Shown piece after piece: positions 45,617-60,545 of a DNA stretch of 64,000 bases. The stretch is from NCBI GenBank assembly GCA_015680685.1, contig MNCI01020368.1, forward strand, positions 42,676-106,675, read 5' to 3'. The notes below the pieces were generated by a model. It was given only the letters and a program-made list of their open reading frames with translations, was not told where the DNA came from and did not search any database. Origin of the DNA: Gnetum montanum (taxonomy: Eukaryota; Streptophyta; Gnetopsida; Gnetales; Gnetaceae). How positions within the stretch are numbered: position 1 is the first letter of the stretch; every line of letters begins with the position of its first letter. The position numbers were made by a program, and so were the translations under genes.

Positions 45617-46699
45617 TGATGAGTGACGGGTATCCCTACACTCAACCATATGAATACGAGCGTCACACGCAAGATCTGGTTGAACTCCACAGATTAAAAG
45701 CCTACACGCCACAAGGAACACTTGGGGTTGATTAATTGTTGTCTTCCCAGGCTTGTTTGTATGTGTCACGGTGAATGGTTAAGCAAGTCTGAGGTATATG
45801 ATTTTTTTGGTATTTTACATTTTCTCCTATGCTAAGAGGAAAGGGTTGAGAAGCTAAGTCTAACTCTAACTAATGCACTAAGTTCCTAGCGTCAGCATCC
45901 GTTCCCACTTGCCGTACACACCCTAAACTATGCAACTATGGCTACCAAACGCTAATCGTTACTGGGATCACCACACGTAACACACATGCTCGAAGTGGTC
46001 GTACTAAGGCACTTAACTAACCTAAGTGTGATAAGCATCCATTCCTTGGCTAACCGTACACATCCTTGAATGCTCGTAACCAAGTTGTACTTATCCCACA
46101 TTCTAGGAGTTGAGGGTGAGAGAGCCTAATTGCGATGAGTAGTCGATTTATTGATTAGCCATACACATTCGTCAATGCTTGTAATCAAGTCATACTCATA
46201 CCGTGTTGCGATGAGTAGCTGATTCCTTGATAGTCGTACACATCCGTAGATACTCGTAATCAAGTCATACTCATACTGCACTAACAATAAGTAATAAATA
46301 ACATGTAAGAAATAACAAATAATAAAACCTATCCATGTACTACAATTTTTATCCACAAAGCTCATATTTATTGCCGTACACAACTTGCGTTCAGGTACAA
46401 AGCTGCACAAATAAAGGTTCGTTCACTTGGGGACTCCTACTGCGGGCACATGGAAATTAATCTATCTCTGGGGTGATCAATCCACCAGAGCTTTGCTACT
46501 TTACACCTATCATTCTCAATAAGGGGAGTGCTACCTCTTATTTATAGATATGGCAGCGGACCACGATATCGCGTATGCGATATCGCAGGGGACAACGCGA
46601 TATATCACATATGCGATATCGCAGGGGACAACACGATATCGCATATGCGATATCGCATGGGATGCAATATTGCAGCTCATGCGATATCACATCCCATCG
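45617..46699 (-). repeat. 3' LTR of element B/C (1083 bp)
   Basis: On the plus strand it begins TGATGAGTGACGG and ends at catcg (the CA end changed to CG) next to the PPT. TATA box near 46553-46534 on the minus strand. A GATATC palindrome cluster (46563-46691) lies between TATA and the LTR start. Confidence 0.92.
46563..46691. repeat. GATATC palindrome cluster in LTR B
   Basis: Repeated 10-base palindromes GCGATATCGC and variants, alternating with gtatgc or catatg. One segment is nearly duplicated (gcgatatcgcaggggacaac, about 36-50 bases apart). The cluster is more extended than in LTR A. Strong cruciform potential. Confidence 0.85.
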
Positions 46700-49634
<2,935 letters not shown>

Positions 49635-52100
49635 TTAGAGGCCTATACATGTACTCAACCGCTTGTTGTTGCGAGAGTTTCTTTGGCTCCTGGTTCTAAA
49701 GAAGGATCTCTTCTTTGTACAGTTGTTAGAACCAGCACCTGGTTGGATATTTACAGGCTGAATATTTACAGCTCTCACGATGTTACGTTGTTGTGGTTGG
49801 GTAGGCAATTCCCCTTGTAGTGTTGGAACAGGTTGTATGGGAACTATAGGTGGAAGAGGTGCGGAAAGAGTTAGAGGATGGGATGAATGTGAGATGTCTC
49901 CCGAAGGAGAAGGAGTCCTCCTGAAGTACTCCCAAAATTGGTAGTAACATTGGGGAGTAGTGTGACCCGTAGAATCACCTGGAGAAACCAGCTGCTGCAC
50001 ATAATAACCATAAGGATCGGGTTACCGGTAAGGGTACTGTTATGTTGGCAGTGGCATCCCCCATGACTGTGGGTATTGCCACTGCTGATATTGTCCAATG
50101 GGCTATGGTGGAGTTCCTCTTGGGTAATATGTTAGTGGTTGGTGGAACTACCTTGGGTTACCTTATGGATAAGGTAACCTTCAAGGTGTTTTCCATTGGT
50201 TGAGTTTTAGATTTAGCGCATACACCCCAGACTCTTGTAGATGTGAGATAACTGCGTAACATCCCTTAGGATGGTCATAGTAGCAAATCTCACATCCACT
50301 ATCATCTTCTGTGTCAGAATTCACAACCTCATCGAAGATAGGAATTTTCCCCTTACCCTTGTTATGTGTAGGGTTTAAATTTCTCCACTTTGTTTTACCT
50401 TTGTCACTACTTTGTTCTTCCTTAGACTCTTCTATGATTTTCAAAACTGTTTCAATTCTTGAGTCTAAGGAATCCCACATTTGGTCTACCTTGGCCAATA
50501 CCTCAGTTGTTAACTTTTGGATTGGCAAGGTTTTTCAGTTCACCAACTCTTCAAGTGCTAACTCATCCTCCTCATCACAAAATTTCACTCCCTTCTTGTG
50601 AAGGGAGGGGTCGTGGTTATATTCTTCTACACTTTCCCTCTTACGTAGTTCACCCTCTTCTTGCACTACTTGTTCCAACAAACTTTGTACTTCATGGGCT
50701 CTAAGTTGGGAAAGTTTTCCTTGGGCATAAGTCCCAAGAGTTCTTCTCGTTTCATTCCTTAGCCCATCCATGATGTGGCAAAGTTGATCCTACTTAGCAT
50801 ACCCATGGCCCAGGCAACGATGTAGCAATGTATAGTAGCGGGCCATGGCAGCATCCAAGATTTCATAAGCACCTTGTTTCTAGCCTTGGATCTGCTTACG
50901 CAAATTGGACACTCTGGTGTACATCTGATATTTGTTGTTGAAAAGTTCAAGCATCGTACTCCACCTCCTGATGGTTTCTAGTTCTAAGAACTGGTACCAA
51001 CTCTCTACTTCTTTGGTGAGTGTCCTTGGGAACAACTTAAGCTTCTACCACTCATTATCTATATTCTGCAAGGCACAGGCATCGTGGAATGCCTGTAAAT
51101 GATGTTGTGGATTAGCATTGTATCCCCCTTCAAAATGTGGGATATTATTTATGTCCAAACGCTTGATCTGACTATCTTTTAAGTGCCTTGTGAGAATCCT
51201 AACGGCCTTAGTAATGTCAAGCATGCTTCGGGTTGTGAGTAGGGGTTCATCATGATCGTCTCTGTCATGACGTCTATGATGTCTACGTGGTTCCCTACTC
51301 TCCCTACATCCTTGCCCTCTTCCTATCTCTCAATCGTCCTATTGAGGTCTTTTATCTTCCTTACTTTTACCCTCATCGTTATGTTCACGATGGCTATGCC
51401 CAGATGTGGAAGGAGAGTGTGAGTGGTGAGATGAAGGAGAAGAAGAAGGGAAGCCATCATCATGGTGATGTTTCTTACCTTCTCTTCGACTGCTTCGGCC
51501 TCGATCATTAGAACGATCTAAGTGTCTATCCTTAGTGTGAGTGGTTGCTCCTTCTGTGAATAGTTGGTGTTCATGGGGATCAAAGCCCATAGCATGTATA
51601 GTTGATCAAAGGCTCTAATGCCTAACCTCTTCACCATCATGAGGAGGGGGAACATCAATTGCTAAAGAACCCGTTATGAGGGGTTCCTCGTATCCTATTT
51701 CACTAAGGATGTGTGGGACCTTGCCCTTCAACAATGTGTGTTGACTCTCCTGCCTTAAGTCTCTCATATGTTGCACATTTGTGGGATGATAATCCCTCAT
51801 ATCAAAGTCCTCAACAACATATTCAACGAACAAGTCTTGCATGCCAATCTGTGACAAGGCACAGAAGAGCATGTTTGGGATAGATCAATCTAGGGGTAAC
51901 ACGATGTTACCTTGCAGGTCTCTCCATCTCAGTTGTTCGTCTTGATATAGGATAAAAGTATAATCAGGAATATACTCATCGGGATGAGTATAAACTATCT
52001 TATACTATTTAGGACTTGGCTGGTTTAGGTTATGTTTTGTATGTTGTTGACTATCTTCAGTGTTAGTCCTAGGTTAATTAACTTTATGAGAAGAAGTCAT
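49635..52100 (-). pseudogene. gag of element B/C
   Basis: The start ATG at 52100 (MTSSHKVN) leads to an early stop; the conserved reading begins near 51990 with THPDEYIPDYTF. Blocks on the minus strand: 51872-51615, a Ser/His-rich hinge at 51590-51323, the N-terminal recognition block DNNIPHFEGGYNANPQ near 51150, and the gag core at 50950-50700 (TRRTLGTYAQGKLSQLRAHE). A coiled segment is at 50528-50400, the knuckle CEICYYDHPKGCY near 50285, and the Gln/Pro-rich tail ends at 49635. It has fewer stops per kilobase than gag of D/E or H. Gag may have been the last part under selection in this deletion derivative. Confidence 0.87.
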
Positions 52101-52224
52101 TTTTATCGGTGTGCTGTTTTACCATTATATAAGTTCTTATTTAACTAATTAACCCAAAGGTTTGTTAAGGCTCACAATGATGTGAATGATTTCCTTATGT
52201 TCTAATTGATGTACAAACACTTCG

Positions 52225-52242
52225 TCCCCGACAACGGCACCA
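52225..52242 (-). other. Primer-binding site of element B/C
   Basis: TGGTGCCGTTGTCGGGGA on the minus strand, one base from the LTR. Two transitions separate it from the intact tRNA-Asp-type site of element A. Confidence 0.88.
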
Positions 52243-52243
52243 A

Positions 52244-53322
52244 TGATGAGTGGTGGGTATCCCTACACTCAACCATACGAATATGAGCATCGCACACACG
52301 ATCCGGTTGAACTCCACAGACTAAATGCCTATACGCCGCAAGGAACACTTGGGGTTAATTAATCGTTGTCTTCCTAGGTTTGCTTGTATGTGTCATGGTG
52401 TATGATTAAGAAATTCTGAGGTATATGATTTTTTTGGTATTTTACATTTTCTCCTATGCTAAGAGGAAAGGGTTAAGAAGCTAAGTCTAACTCTAACTAA
52501 TGCACTAAGTTCCTAGTGTCAGCATCCATTCCCACTTGTTGTACACACCCTGAACTATGCAACTGTGGCTACCAAATGCTAATCGTTACTGGGATCACCA
52601 CACGTAACACACATGCTCGAAGTGGTCGTACTAAGGCACTTAACTAACCTAAGTGTGATAAGCATCCATTCCTTGGCTAACCGTACACATCCTTGAATGC
52701 TCGTAACCAAGTCGTACTTATCCCATGTTCTAGGAGTTGAGGGTGAGAGAGCCTAATTGCGATGAGTAGCCGATTCCTTGATTAGCCGTACACATTCATC
52801 ATTGCTCGTAATCAAGTCGTACTCATACCGAGTTGCGATGAGCAGCTGATTCCTTGATTAGTCGTACACATCCGTAGATGCTCGTAATCAAGTCGTACTC
52901 ATACCGCACTAACAACAAGTAATAAATAACATGTAAGAAATAACAAGTAATAAAACCTATCCATGTACTACAAGGTTTATTCACAAAGCTCATCTTTATT
53001 GCCGTACACAACTTGCGTTCAGGTACAAAGCTGCTCAAATAAAGATCCGTTCACTTGGGGACTCCTACTATGGGCACATGCAAATTAATCTATCTCTGGG
53101 GTGATCAATCTGCCAGAGCTTCACTACTTTACCCCTATCATTCTCAATAACGGAAGTGCCACCTCTTATTTATAGATATGGTGGCGGACTGCAATATCGC
53201 GTATGCGATATCACAGGGGACGACGCGATATCACATACGTGATATCACATGGGATGCGATATCGCGACGGTTGCGATATCGCATACGCGATATTGCGGCT
53301 CATGCGATATCGCATTCCATCA
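52244..53322 (-). repeat. 5' LTR of element B/C (1079 bp)
   Basis: It begins TGATGAGTGGTGGG and ends CCATCA on the plus strand. It matches LTR B closely throughout. TATA box near 53181-53162 on the minus strand. A GATATC palindrome cluster at 53191-53315 is the strongest of the three LTRs of this type. Confidence 0.92.
53191..53315. repeat. GATATC palindrome cluster in LTR C
   Basis: At least seven GATATC or one-change variants in 125 bases, most within GCGATATCGC. Larger palindromic units such as gcgatatcgcatacgcgata recur. It is placed directly upstream of the TATA box on the minus strand. Confidence 0.85.
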
Positions 53323-53327
53323 TCAAG

Positions 53328-53889
53328 GATGACTTATGTTCTTGGGATATTTTCTCCAAATAAAGGAAGAGCTCTATACTAGTTCCCATGGTTTTTCTTT
53401 CACTTTGGAATTTTTCATGTAAATTTTTGTGTGCATTTTTCTTATTGTCTTTACTATTTCAATTTGAAAATTTTATTAATTTCGTAACATTTACTTCTAG
53501 TTAGATGAAGTAATATTTGGTGTCTATATGCTTTGATTTCTTATGTAGCACATGTTCGTTTGAGAATTAGATGGTTGTTCTATTATCACAAAATAGTTTG
53601 ATTGGAAGACTAACTTTGATTCTTAAGTGTATCATGAGTTTCTTAAGTATATGTTGTATGCACTTAGCCATAGCTATGAATTTAGCTTCACAAGTTGAGA
53701 GACTAATTGAAGTTTGTTTTTATGATTTCCAATATACTACATTGTCTTTATAGAATATTAAGACTCTTGATTTAGTTTTTCTATCATTATGATCTCCTCC
53801 CCAATAAGCATTGATGAATCATCGATCGATTGTGCCAACAATATCATGTTGATGTGACCACATTGATATGTACCCATTCATGCATGATT
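53328..53889 (-). pseudogene. Copia relic K: RNase H end
   Basis: The minus-strand translation gives an RNase H of Ty1/copia type. Landmarks: FINAYWGGDHNDRKTKSR near 53810-53755, SLSTCEAKFIAMAKC near 53700-53655, LFCDNRTTI near 53590, and SKHIDTKYYFI near 53535-53505. Stops are present. It is cut on the right by the LTR of H and on the left by B/C. It runs opposite to J and is a different element. Confidence 0.75.
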
Positions 53890-54680
53890 TGATGTGTTGA
53901 TGCATATGTGTCGACACATATGCATCAATGAAGTATCTAGTCTTGCCTATATAAATGCATGCACCTACTACATTTAAGATATTGATTCATTCATAGCTTA
54001 GCCAAACTCCCATATTTTGTTTCTCTTAGAGTTAGAATATTTTCTAAGTGCCCACAGTAGGAGTTGAAAAGTGTATAGATCTTTATCCAAGCACAGATGT
54101 ACTTAGACACTTTAGTATGAATGACAATAAAGATGAGCTTTCTAAATAAACCTTGTACCACCTAGATTTAGCTTAATGTTTACTTAATGCACTTTATTTT
54201 TCATGCAATTTATATTCATGCATTTAATTAATTAATTAATAACAAATAATTAACGCCCATAAGTATGACCATCTCGAGCATACGTTAATGCTTGGTACTC
54301 CTAGAAGCATGTAACACTCGGTAACCTAATAGTGTTGTAGTGTGTTCAAGATGTATATGTCAAAAGGGAATTGATGCTTATGTTAGGATTAGTTAAGGCA
54401 TTAGTTACTTTCTAGATTAATTAGCATTTAATTATTTTATTTTCATACTTAAACAAATTAGATAAAAATATAAAAATGATATAAATCATATGCCTTAGTT
54501 ATACTTAACCATACCATTGTATCTCACAAGTGGAATTGGGAAGACAATAGTCATGTCCTTGAGATTCATTACCTAGATAAGGTGTACTTAGAGAGCTAAA
54601 GTCTATGAAATTCAACTAAATCTCTTAGTGAACACTGGTGATTCATATGATTGGGTGTAGGGACTACTCATTGCTCATCA
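53890..54680 (+). repeat. 5' LTR of element H (about 790 bp)
   Basis: The right end CTCATCA is firm, next to the PBS. The left end is placed at tgatgtgttg (53890), but tgatgtgacc at 53850 is possible. TATA box cctatataaatg near 53946-53957. The R/U5 part matches D/E (cacagtaggagt, aataaagatgag). Confidence 0.75.
53897..53928. repeat. Perfect 32-bp palindrome in U3 of LTR H
   Basis: Each half is 16 bases; the left half is ttgatgcatatgtgtc and the right half is its exact reverse complement. It lies about 20 bases upstream of the TATA box. Confidence 0.95.
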
Positions 54681-54681
54681 T

Positions 54682-54699
54682 TGGCATCATTGCTAGGGA
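54682..54699 (+). other. Primer-binding site of element H, decayed
   Basis: tggcatcattgctaggga, one base after the LTR; same place and type as 4109-4126. Confidence 0.75.
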
Positions 54700-54838
54700 C
54701 TTTAATTAGTTATGTGTACTACCTATGAAATTATTGAAATTACATAAAATCATTGTAAAGGACTTAAAAGATAAAATCATTAATCTAACAAATTATATTA
54801 AAAAACACACTATTTTCCAAGAATTAAGATGGCTTCTT

Positions 54839-57290
54839 ATTGTAGGAAAAATTCCCCACCACTATTCGAGCACACTTCCAATCCAAGGCAAGAAGGCCTA
54901 AGACCACCCATGCCCAAACAATGGAAAGTGATCTATACTCACCTAGATGAGTATATTTCAGATTTCATCTTCATCTTGCACCAAGATAAACAAATATAAT
55001 GGAGGGACATAGAGGAAAACATCATGTTGCCCCCTAATTAATCAGTTCTTGCAATGCTACTCCACAATCACATGAGATTGGCCATCACAAGGCTCAATGC
55101 TGAGTATGTTGTGCAAGAGCATCCCATCGATGCATAACAAAATAAAGATCAATAAATGAAGGCTCACTATGAGGCATCAAAGGGAAAATGGTTCACATAC
55201 CCCTTCTTCCTACTAGGCCAAAAGGAAGGAGAGGATCCCTTCTTGGGGGGTTCTCAAGACACAAACTTTCCTTCCCTTTTCTTCAATGAAGAGACCCTTA
55301 ACCAGAATTTATAGATAACTATAAACAACCATGGTTCAAGAAAGAACATTCCCCATAACCATGGGGACTCCAAAGAAGGGAGTCAAGGCAATAACAATGA
55401 TAGGAATCATAATAACAACAAACATGGTGATCATAGTTGAGACCAAAGAAGAGGGAGTAGCATGTACCATTTTGGTGATGGCTCTCCTCTCTCTTCACCT
55501 TCCTTATCCTCATCATCTTCCTCCTCCAGCTCCAAATGAATCCATAGAGGGAGAGACCATGATGGAGGTGATCGATGGGATAGAGATGATCATAGACCTT
55601 GCAAGAATAGTAGAGATTAGGGGTGTGGGTAATCAAGGGAGGTCCACCATAGAGAAAGAAGGAATAGCAAAGAGAATCATAGGCATCATGGCCATCATAG
55701 GGGCCATGACTATGATGAGCTCCTACTTGCAACTAGAAACATGATCAACATTGCAAAGGTTATAAGGATTCTAACAAGGCACGTGAAAAATAGTTAGATC
55801 AAATAATTGGACATGAACAATATTCCTAAGTTCAAAGGGAGATAAAATTCTGATCCATAGAACCATCTCCAAGTCTTTCATGATGCATGCATCTTACAGA
55901 ATGTTGAGAAAAAATGGTAGAAACTAAAGTTGCTTCCCAAGATACTCATCAAGGAGGCTAAAAGTTGGTACTAGTCCTTAGAACTGGAATCAAATAGATG
56001 ATGGAGTATGATGCTTGAACTCTTCAATGACAAGTATCAAATGTACTTCCAAGTGTCTAACCTAAAAAAGCATATCTAAGATTGGAAGTAAGGCATGCAT
56101 GAATCCTTGGATGTGGAAATGGAAAGATATTACTCATTCTTTCATCAATGCCTAGGCCATGGCTTTTCTTAATGGGAGAAGCTACACCATATCATAGATG
56201 GTCTCTAAACAAAAATGAGGAAAACTCTTGGGTTTTATGCCCAAGTGAGGCTTTTAGAGCTAAGAGCCCATCAAATCCAAAGGCTAATAAAGCAAGTGTA
56301 AGTGGCCAAAGAATAAGATGAGTTGAGAAAAATGGAAAGTGTAGAGGAGTATAACCAAGATCCTTCCATTCACAAAATGGAGGTTTGATTTTGTGATAAT
56401 GAGGATGAGGCACCACTTGATGAAGTGGTACATTAAAAAACCTTGGTGATACAAAAGTTTGTTTCTGAAATATTGACCAAGGTAGAAAAAATGTTGAACT
56501 CTTTGAATGAAAAGTTCCAAACTACTCTACGAATTATAGAGGAGTTCAAAGAGTAAGGTAGTGGCCATGACTGCAAGAGAAGAAAGGAACTTGAACACAT
56601 CCATCAGAGGGATAAGAGCAAAGCTACTTCCATTAAAGAGGTTGTGAAGTTCAAAACAGATGATGATGGTGGATGTAACATTTACAAATATGAAAATCCT
56701 AAGGAATGTTATCCAATTCTATCATAGTTGTATGAATCTAGGGTGTAAGTTCTAAATTCTAGATTGGTGAAAAGGCAACCACCTAGGAGGTTTCCTTATT
56801 CTCAAGGAAACTATAGATAGTTCTACCAATAAGCCTACTATCTAAGAGGAGTGCTAGCTCAACCTCATGAGTAGTACCAGTAGTGGCAACACCAAAAATC
56901 TTGGGGGATGCCACCCCTAAGGCAACAATGCCCTTACTAATAGCCAAATTCATATAGGTACTATGTTCAATAGCTCATTTCTTTGCATGACTCTTCCAAT
57001 CATGCCTCTTTGAACACCACTACTACCCTCTTGAGTATTATAAAGCATAATCAAAAGAGGGGAATCCCCATTTCCATATTATCCTCCTCATCCTTCTACA
57101 CCTGTGCCTCCACCCTTAACTCAATTACCACCTGCTCCATCCATGCATGATGAAATTCTAGCTCACCCACAATAGAGAAATACTACAAGGGTTGTTAACG
57201 TATAGCTAGCTCCCCAGTTGAGTGGTTTGAACAATAAATATAGAAAAAAAAACCCTTCTTTTGAACTAACATTCTTACTAAGCCCTCACA
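54839..57290 (+). pseudogene. gag of element H
   Basis: The start ATG at 54839 (MASYCRKNSPPLFEHTSNP) is followed by THLDEYISDFIFILHQDK, the family signature, then a stop. Landmarks: VLAMLLHNHMR near 55045, a Ser/His/Arg-rich hinge at 55330-55740 (the long frames there are shadows), the gag core with MMLELFNDKYQM near 56010, and the worn knuckle CNIYKYENPKECY near 56674, where two metal-binding residues are lost. The Pro-rich tail ends near 57290. Stops are dense. Confidence 0.8.
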
Positions 57291-58140
57291 AACACCTACA
57301 GCTATTGATCCTATTTCTTCTTCCTTCTCTACAACATCATTTGAGATTCCTTCAAACCAAATGCCTTCCAAAGTCCATACTATAATGTTGTCCTACGCAG
57401 TCATAGATTATCACCTTCCTAGGAAAAGATCTAATCCTAGGAGTTCCCTAATTTACTTGTAAATCACTAGGAATGAGTCTTGTAAGGCTCTTCTATACTT
57501 TGGTTTTGGCGTCAATTTGATCTCATATGAAATGTACAAGGCTTGGAACTTGCCTCCTCTTAAGAAGAGCAATATTTGTCTTAAGTTAGCAAATAAATCC
57601 ATCATTGTACTTGGGATTGGTGAAGGACATTATGACCACCACCTATGGGTGGTCATATCCTGCTGACTACCTAGTGATCTAAGTTGAAAATTACAAGGGA
57701 GGCTTCCCAATCATTATGGGAAGGGCTTGGTTAGGTACAATTGATATGCAATTGGAAATTAGAGATCTCTCCTTGGATATTTCTAAGGAAAATGAGTTTG
57801 AAAAAATACAGAGGAAGCATGTTTCATGCATTGCATACATTGATGTAAGTTGTCATTGTGTGTAGAAATTATGGACAATTAAAGTTACAACAATCACAAC
57901 ATGCATGCAGTGTGCAAATGTCACAAAAATTCAAAGGTGCTTATATGCAGTAGCCACAAAATAGAAGGATACTCTATGGTTGATAGCTAAATTTGAAAGC
58001 AGTTCAACCATATGCATGGAACAAACTAAGAGCCTAACAAGTGTTTATGTTGAAGGCATGGATAGAATGGAGCAAATCCATCATCAACCTTCTAATGAAC
58101 TTGATGACACTAATTGGGAAGAGTTGAAAATACTTGAGAG
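57291..58140 (+). pseudogene. Protease region of element H
   Basis: Protease turn FGFGVNLISYEMYKAWNLP near 57500-57555: the catalytic Asp is replaced by Phe. It is followed by KKSNICLKLANKSI and the linker to RT (MDRMEQIHHQPSNELDD near 58060). It aligns with 18171-18990 of D/E. Confidence 0.7.
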
Positions 58141-59640
58141 CTATAAATAGGAACCCCTAGAACTAAAAACTCTATCGATTGAAATGGAATATGCTTTTCT
58201 CAAAAATGGGAAGTTAGTCATTATCAATGTCAACCTTGCTTCTACATAAAAAAATAAGCTATTGAAGGTGGTCAGAAAATGGTTAACAACCTTTGCTTGG
58301 TCATATCATGAGTTGACTAGAATTGATCCAAGGATATGCTAACATCATTTTTACACAGATTCCTCCATTAAGCTAGAGGAAATAGCAATGATGATTGAAC
58401 CCTAAGTTGAAACAAATCATTAAAGAGAAGATTGAGAAACTCCTCAAGGTAGGGTTCATCTACCCCATTACAGATACTGAGTGGGTTAGCCCACTTATGA
58501 TAGTGCCAAAGAAAGGTGGCAAGTGAAGGATCTGCATTAATTTTAGACTATTGAATATGGTAACATACAAGAATCATTTTCCTTTGTCATTTGTGGACCA
58601 AGTGTTGGATACCATTTCTAGGCATTGTTATTATAACTTTCTAGCTAGTTATAGTGGCTATAACCAAATCTAGATTGCATCAAGGGATCATGCTAAAACT
58701 ACATTCATGAGACCTTGGGGACTTTTTCATATAGAAAGATGTTGTTTGACTTATGCAATGCCCATTCAACATTCCAAGACCTTGTCTTTAGCATTTTCCA
58801 ATAACAAATTGGTAGTAGGTTGGAAGTCTTCATGGATGACTTCTTTATCTATGGGGCTACACTTTAGCAAGCCCTAGACCATCTTACGTAAGTGCTAAAA
58901 AGGTGCATGGAGATAAACCTTAGGCTCAACTAGTAGAAAACCCATTTGATGATCCAAGAAGGCATTATTTTAAGGCACAAAATTTTCCAAAAAGGAATTG
59001 AGGTGGATCCTAAACAAATAATGGTCATCCAGGGAATAACTCGATAGCCAGAAAGAGTCAAAGATGTGAGGTCATTCCTTGGCCACATTGGCTACTATCA
59101 GCACCTTATCAAGAATTTCTCTCATATTGCCAAACCATTGATGGATCTGACAAAGAATGATGCTCAATTTATCTGGACTAAGAAATGTGAGCACGCATTC
59201 CAAAAGCTCATGGAAACTACAATTCTACAAGTACCTAATTAGTTCAAACCCTTCCACATTATGATAGATGCATCCAATTATGCCTTGGGAGCCATGCTCA
59301 CATAATTGGATGATCAGAAACATCCTTATTACATCCACTATGCAAGTAGAAGCATTGTGTATGCACAATTGAATTACACCATCACTAAGAAAGAACTAAT
59401 GGTAGTTGTGTATACCTTGGAAGAATTTAAGAACTATGTGTTAGGGTACAAGGTGTTTGTGCACATAGACCATAGTACAATCTAGTTCTTGATTAATATG
59501 CCAACAGTAAGTCCCTATGTCATACGGTAGCTAGTGATCTTGCAGGAATTTGATCTAACAATGGTAGATTGTAAGGGTACTAAGAACATGATTTCTGACC
59601 ACTTTTCTTGGTAGATGGGACAACAAAGAGGAGAAGAACC
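58141..59640 (+). pseudogene. Reverse transcriptase and RNase H of element H
   Basis: RT landmarks: VRKWLTTFAWSYHELTRIDP near 58270; VPKKGGK then a stop and RICINFRLLNM near 58505; YYNFLASYSGYNQI near 58630; and VFMDDFFIYGATL near 58830, with both catalytic aspartates kept. Connection: SFLGHIGYYQHLIKNFSHIA near 59070. RNase H: PFHIMIDASNYALGAML near 59248, with its first Asp intact, and KKELMVVVYTLEEFKNYVLG near 59390. The C-terminal stretch (TMVDCKGTKNMISDHFSW) lies near 59560. Frame breaks are many. Confidence 0.82.
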
Positions 59641-60545
59641 CACTTTCAAATTAGTTTCATGATGAACTCCTCTTTACTAAAGTTGTAACTAAACAAGTGC
59701 CCAGATAAATCAACTGGTATAATGGCATTCTCACCTACCTTCTCACTAAAGAGATGTCCCAAGAATGGAAGAATAAGAAGAAGTAATAGTTTCTTCACTA
59801 GGAAAAACACTTCATGAAAAATTAATGGATATCTTTACAAGATGTGCATCGATGGCCTGGTTAGATGGTATGTACATGATGATGATCAACGACATGTTCT
59901 TCAAGATGCTCATGAAGATCCTTGTGGGGGTTACTATGCTAGGAGATGCATAACCATTAAAATCCTCATGGTAGCGTACTACTAGCCAACACTTTTTAGA
60001 GATTCCCATCACTTCATCCACTCCTATGAATGTAGCCAACATGATGGTTGGATGATTGCTCATATGGAGGGACCTCAACAGTGGATCCAACCATTAGAGC
60101 CTTTCGACATTTGAGGCATCAACTTCATGGATCCCATCATTTCCATGTTTAATGAGAAGGTGTACATTATGATCATTGTTGACTACTACACTAAATGAGG
60201 GGAAGCTACAACCATCACAGATTACACATCTTCTACAACTACTTGGTTTGTATGACAACATGTTGTAAATAGGTTTGAAGTGCCATGTGTACTTATTTCT
60301 AATAATGTAACTCACTTTACAGGCACCACCTTTCAAAAGCTCATGTAGTGCTTGGGGGTTGAACATAAATTAACAAACCCTTTCACCCCCAATCTAATGG
60401 TCAAGAAAAGTTTACAAATAGGAAGATCATAAAAATACTAAAAAGAACCATTAGTAAGTATAGGAAGGATTGTAGCACAAAACTTAACAATGTCCTTTGG
60501 ACTTACTTCTTCACTTGGAAACTTCCTATTAGCAACTCTTCCTAT
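59641..60545 (+). pseudogene. Integrase of element H, cut by element I
   Basis: The zinc region with HEDPCGGYYAR near 59910 is damaged. Core: GINFMDPIISMF near 60115 (Asp to Asn) and LISNNVTHFTGTTF near 60293 (Asp to Asn). Two of three catalytic acids are therefore lost. The C-terminal text (YCSTKLNNVLWTYFFTWKLP near 60465-60530) stops at 60545 where the chromovirus LTR starts. The minus-strand frames here are shadows. Confidence 0.8.

Larger units (their letters stand above)
53890..60545 (+). mobile_element. Element H: Athila-like element, truncated by element I
   Basis: Plus-strand 5' LTR (about 53890-54680), decayed tRNA-Asp-type PBS, gag, protease, RT, RNase H and integrase. Reading stops within the integrase C-terminal part at 60545, where I begins. 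The rest should resume beyond the right edge. H is more decayed than D/E and belongs to the same lineage. It was inserted in K, but its left duplication cannot be tested. Confidence 0.87.

Noticed and set aside
53191-53315. The palindrome cluster as a transcription terminator or replication origin
   Set aside because: Its constant place upstream of TATA in LTRs points to a promoter-linked role. Nothing else supports the other readings.
55319-55744. Two 137-codon frames on opposite strands in H
   Set aside because: They cover the same gag hinge in wrong frames. No counterpart is open in A, B/C or D/E.
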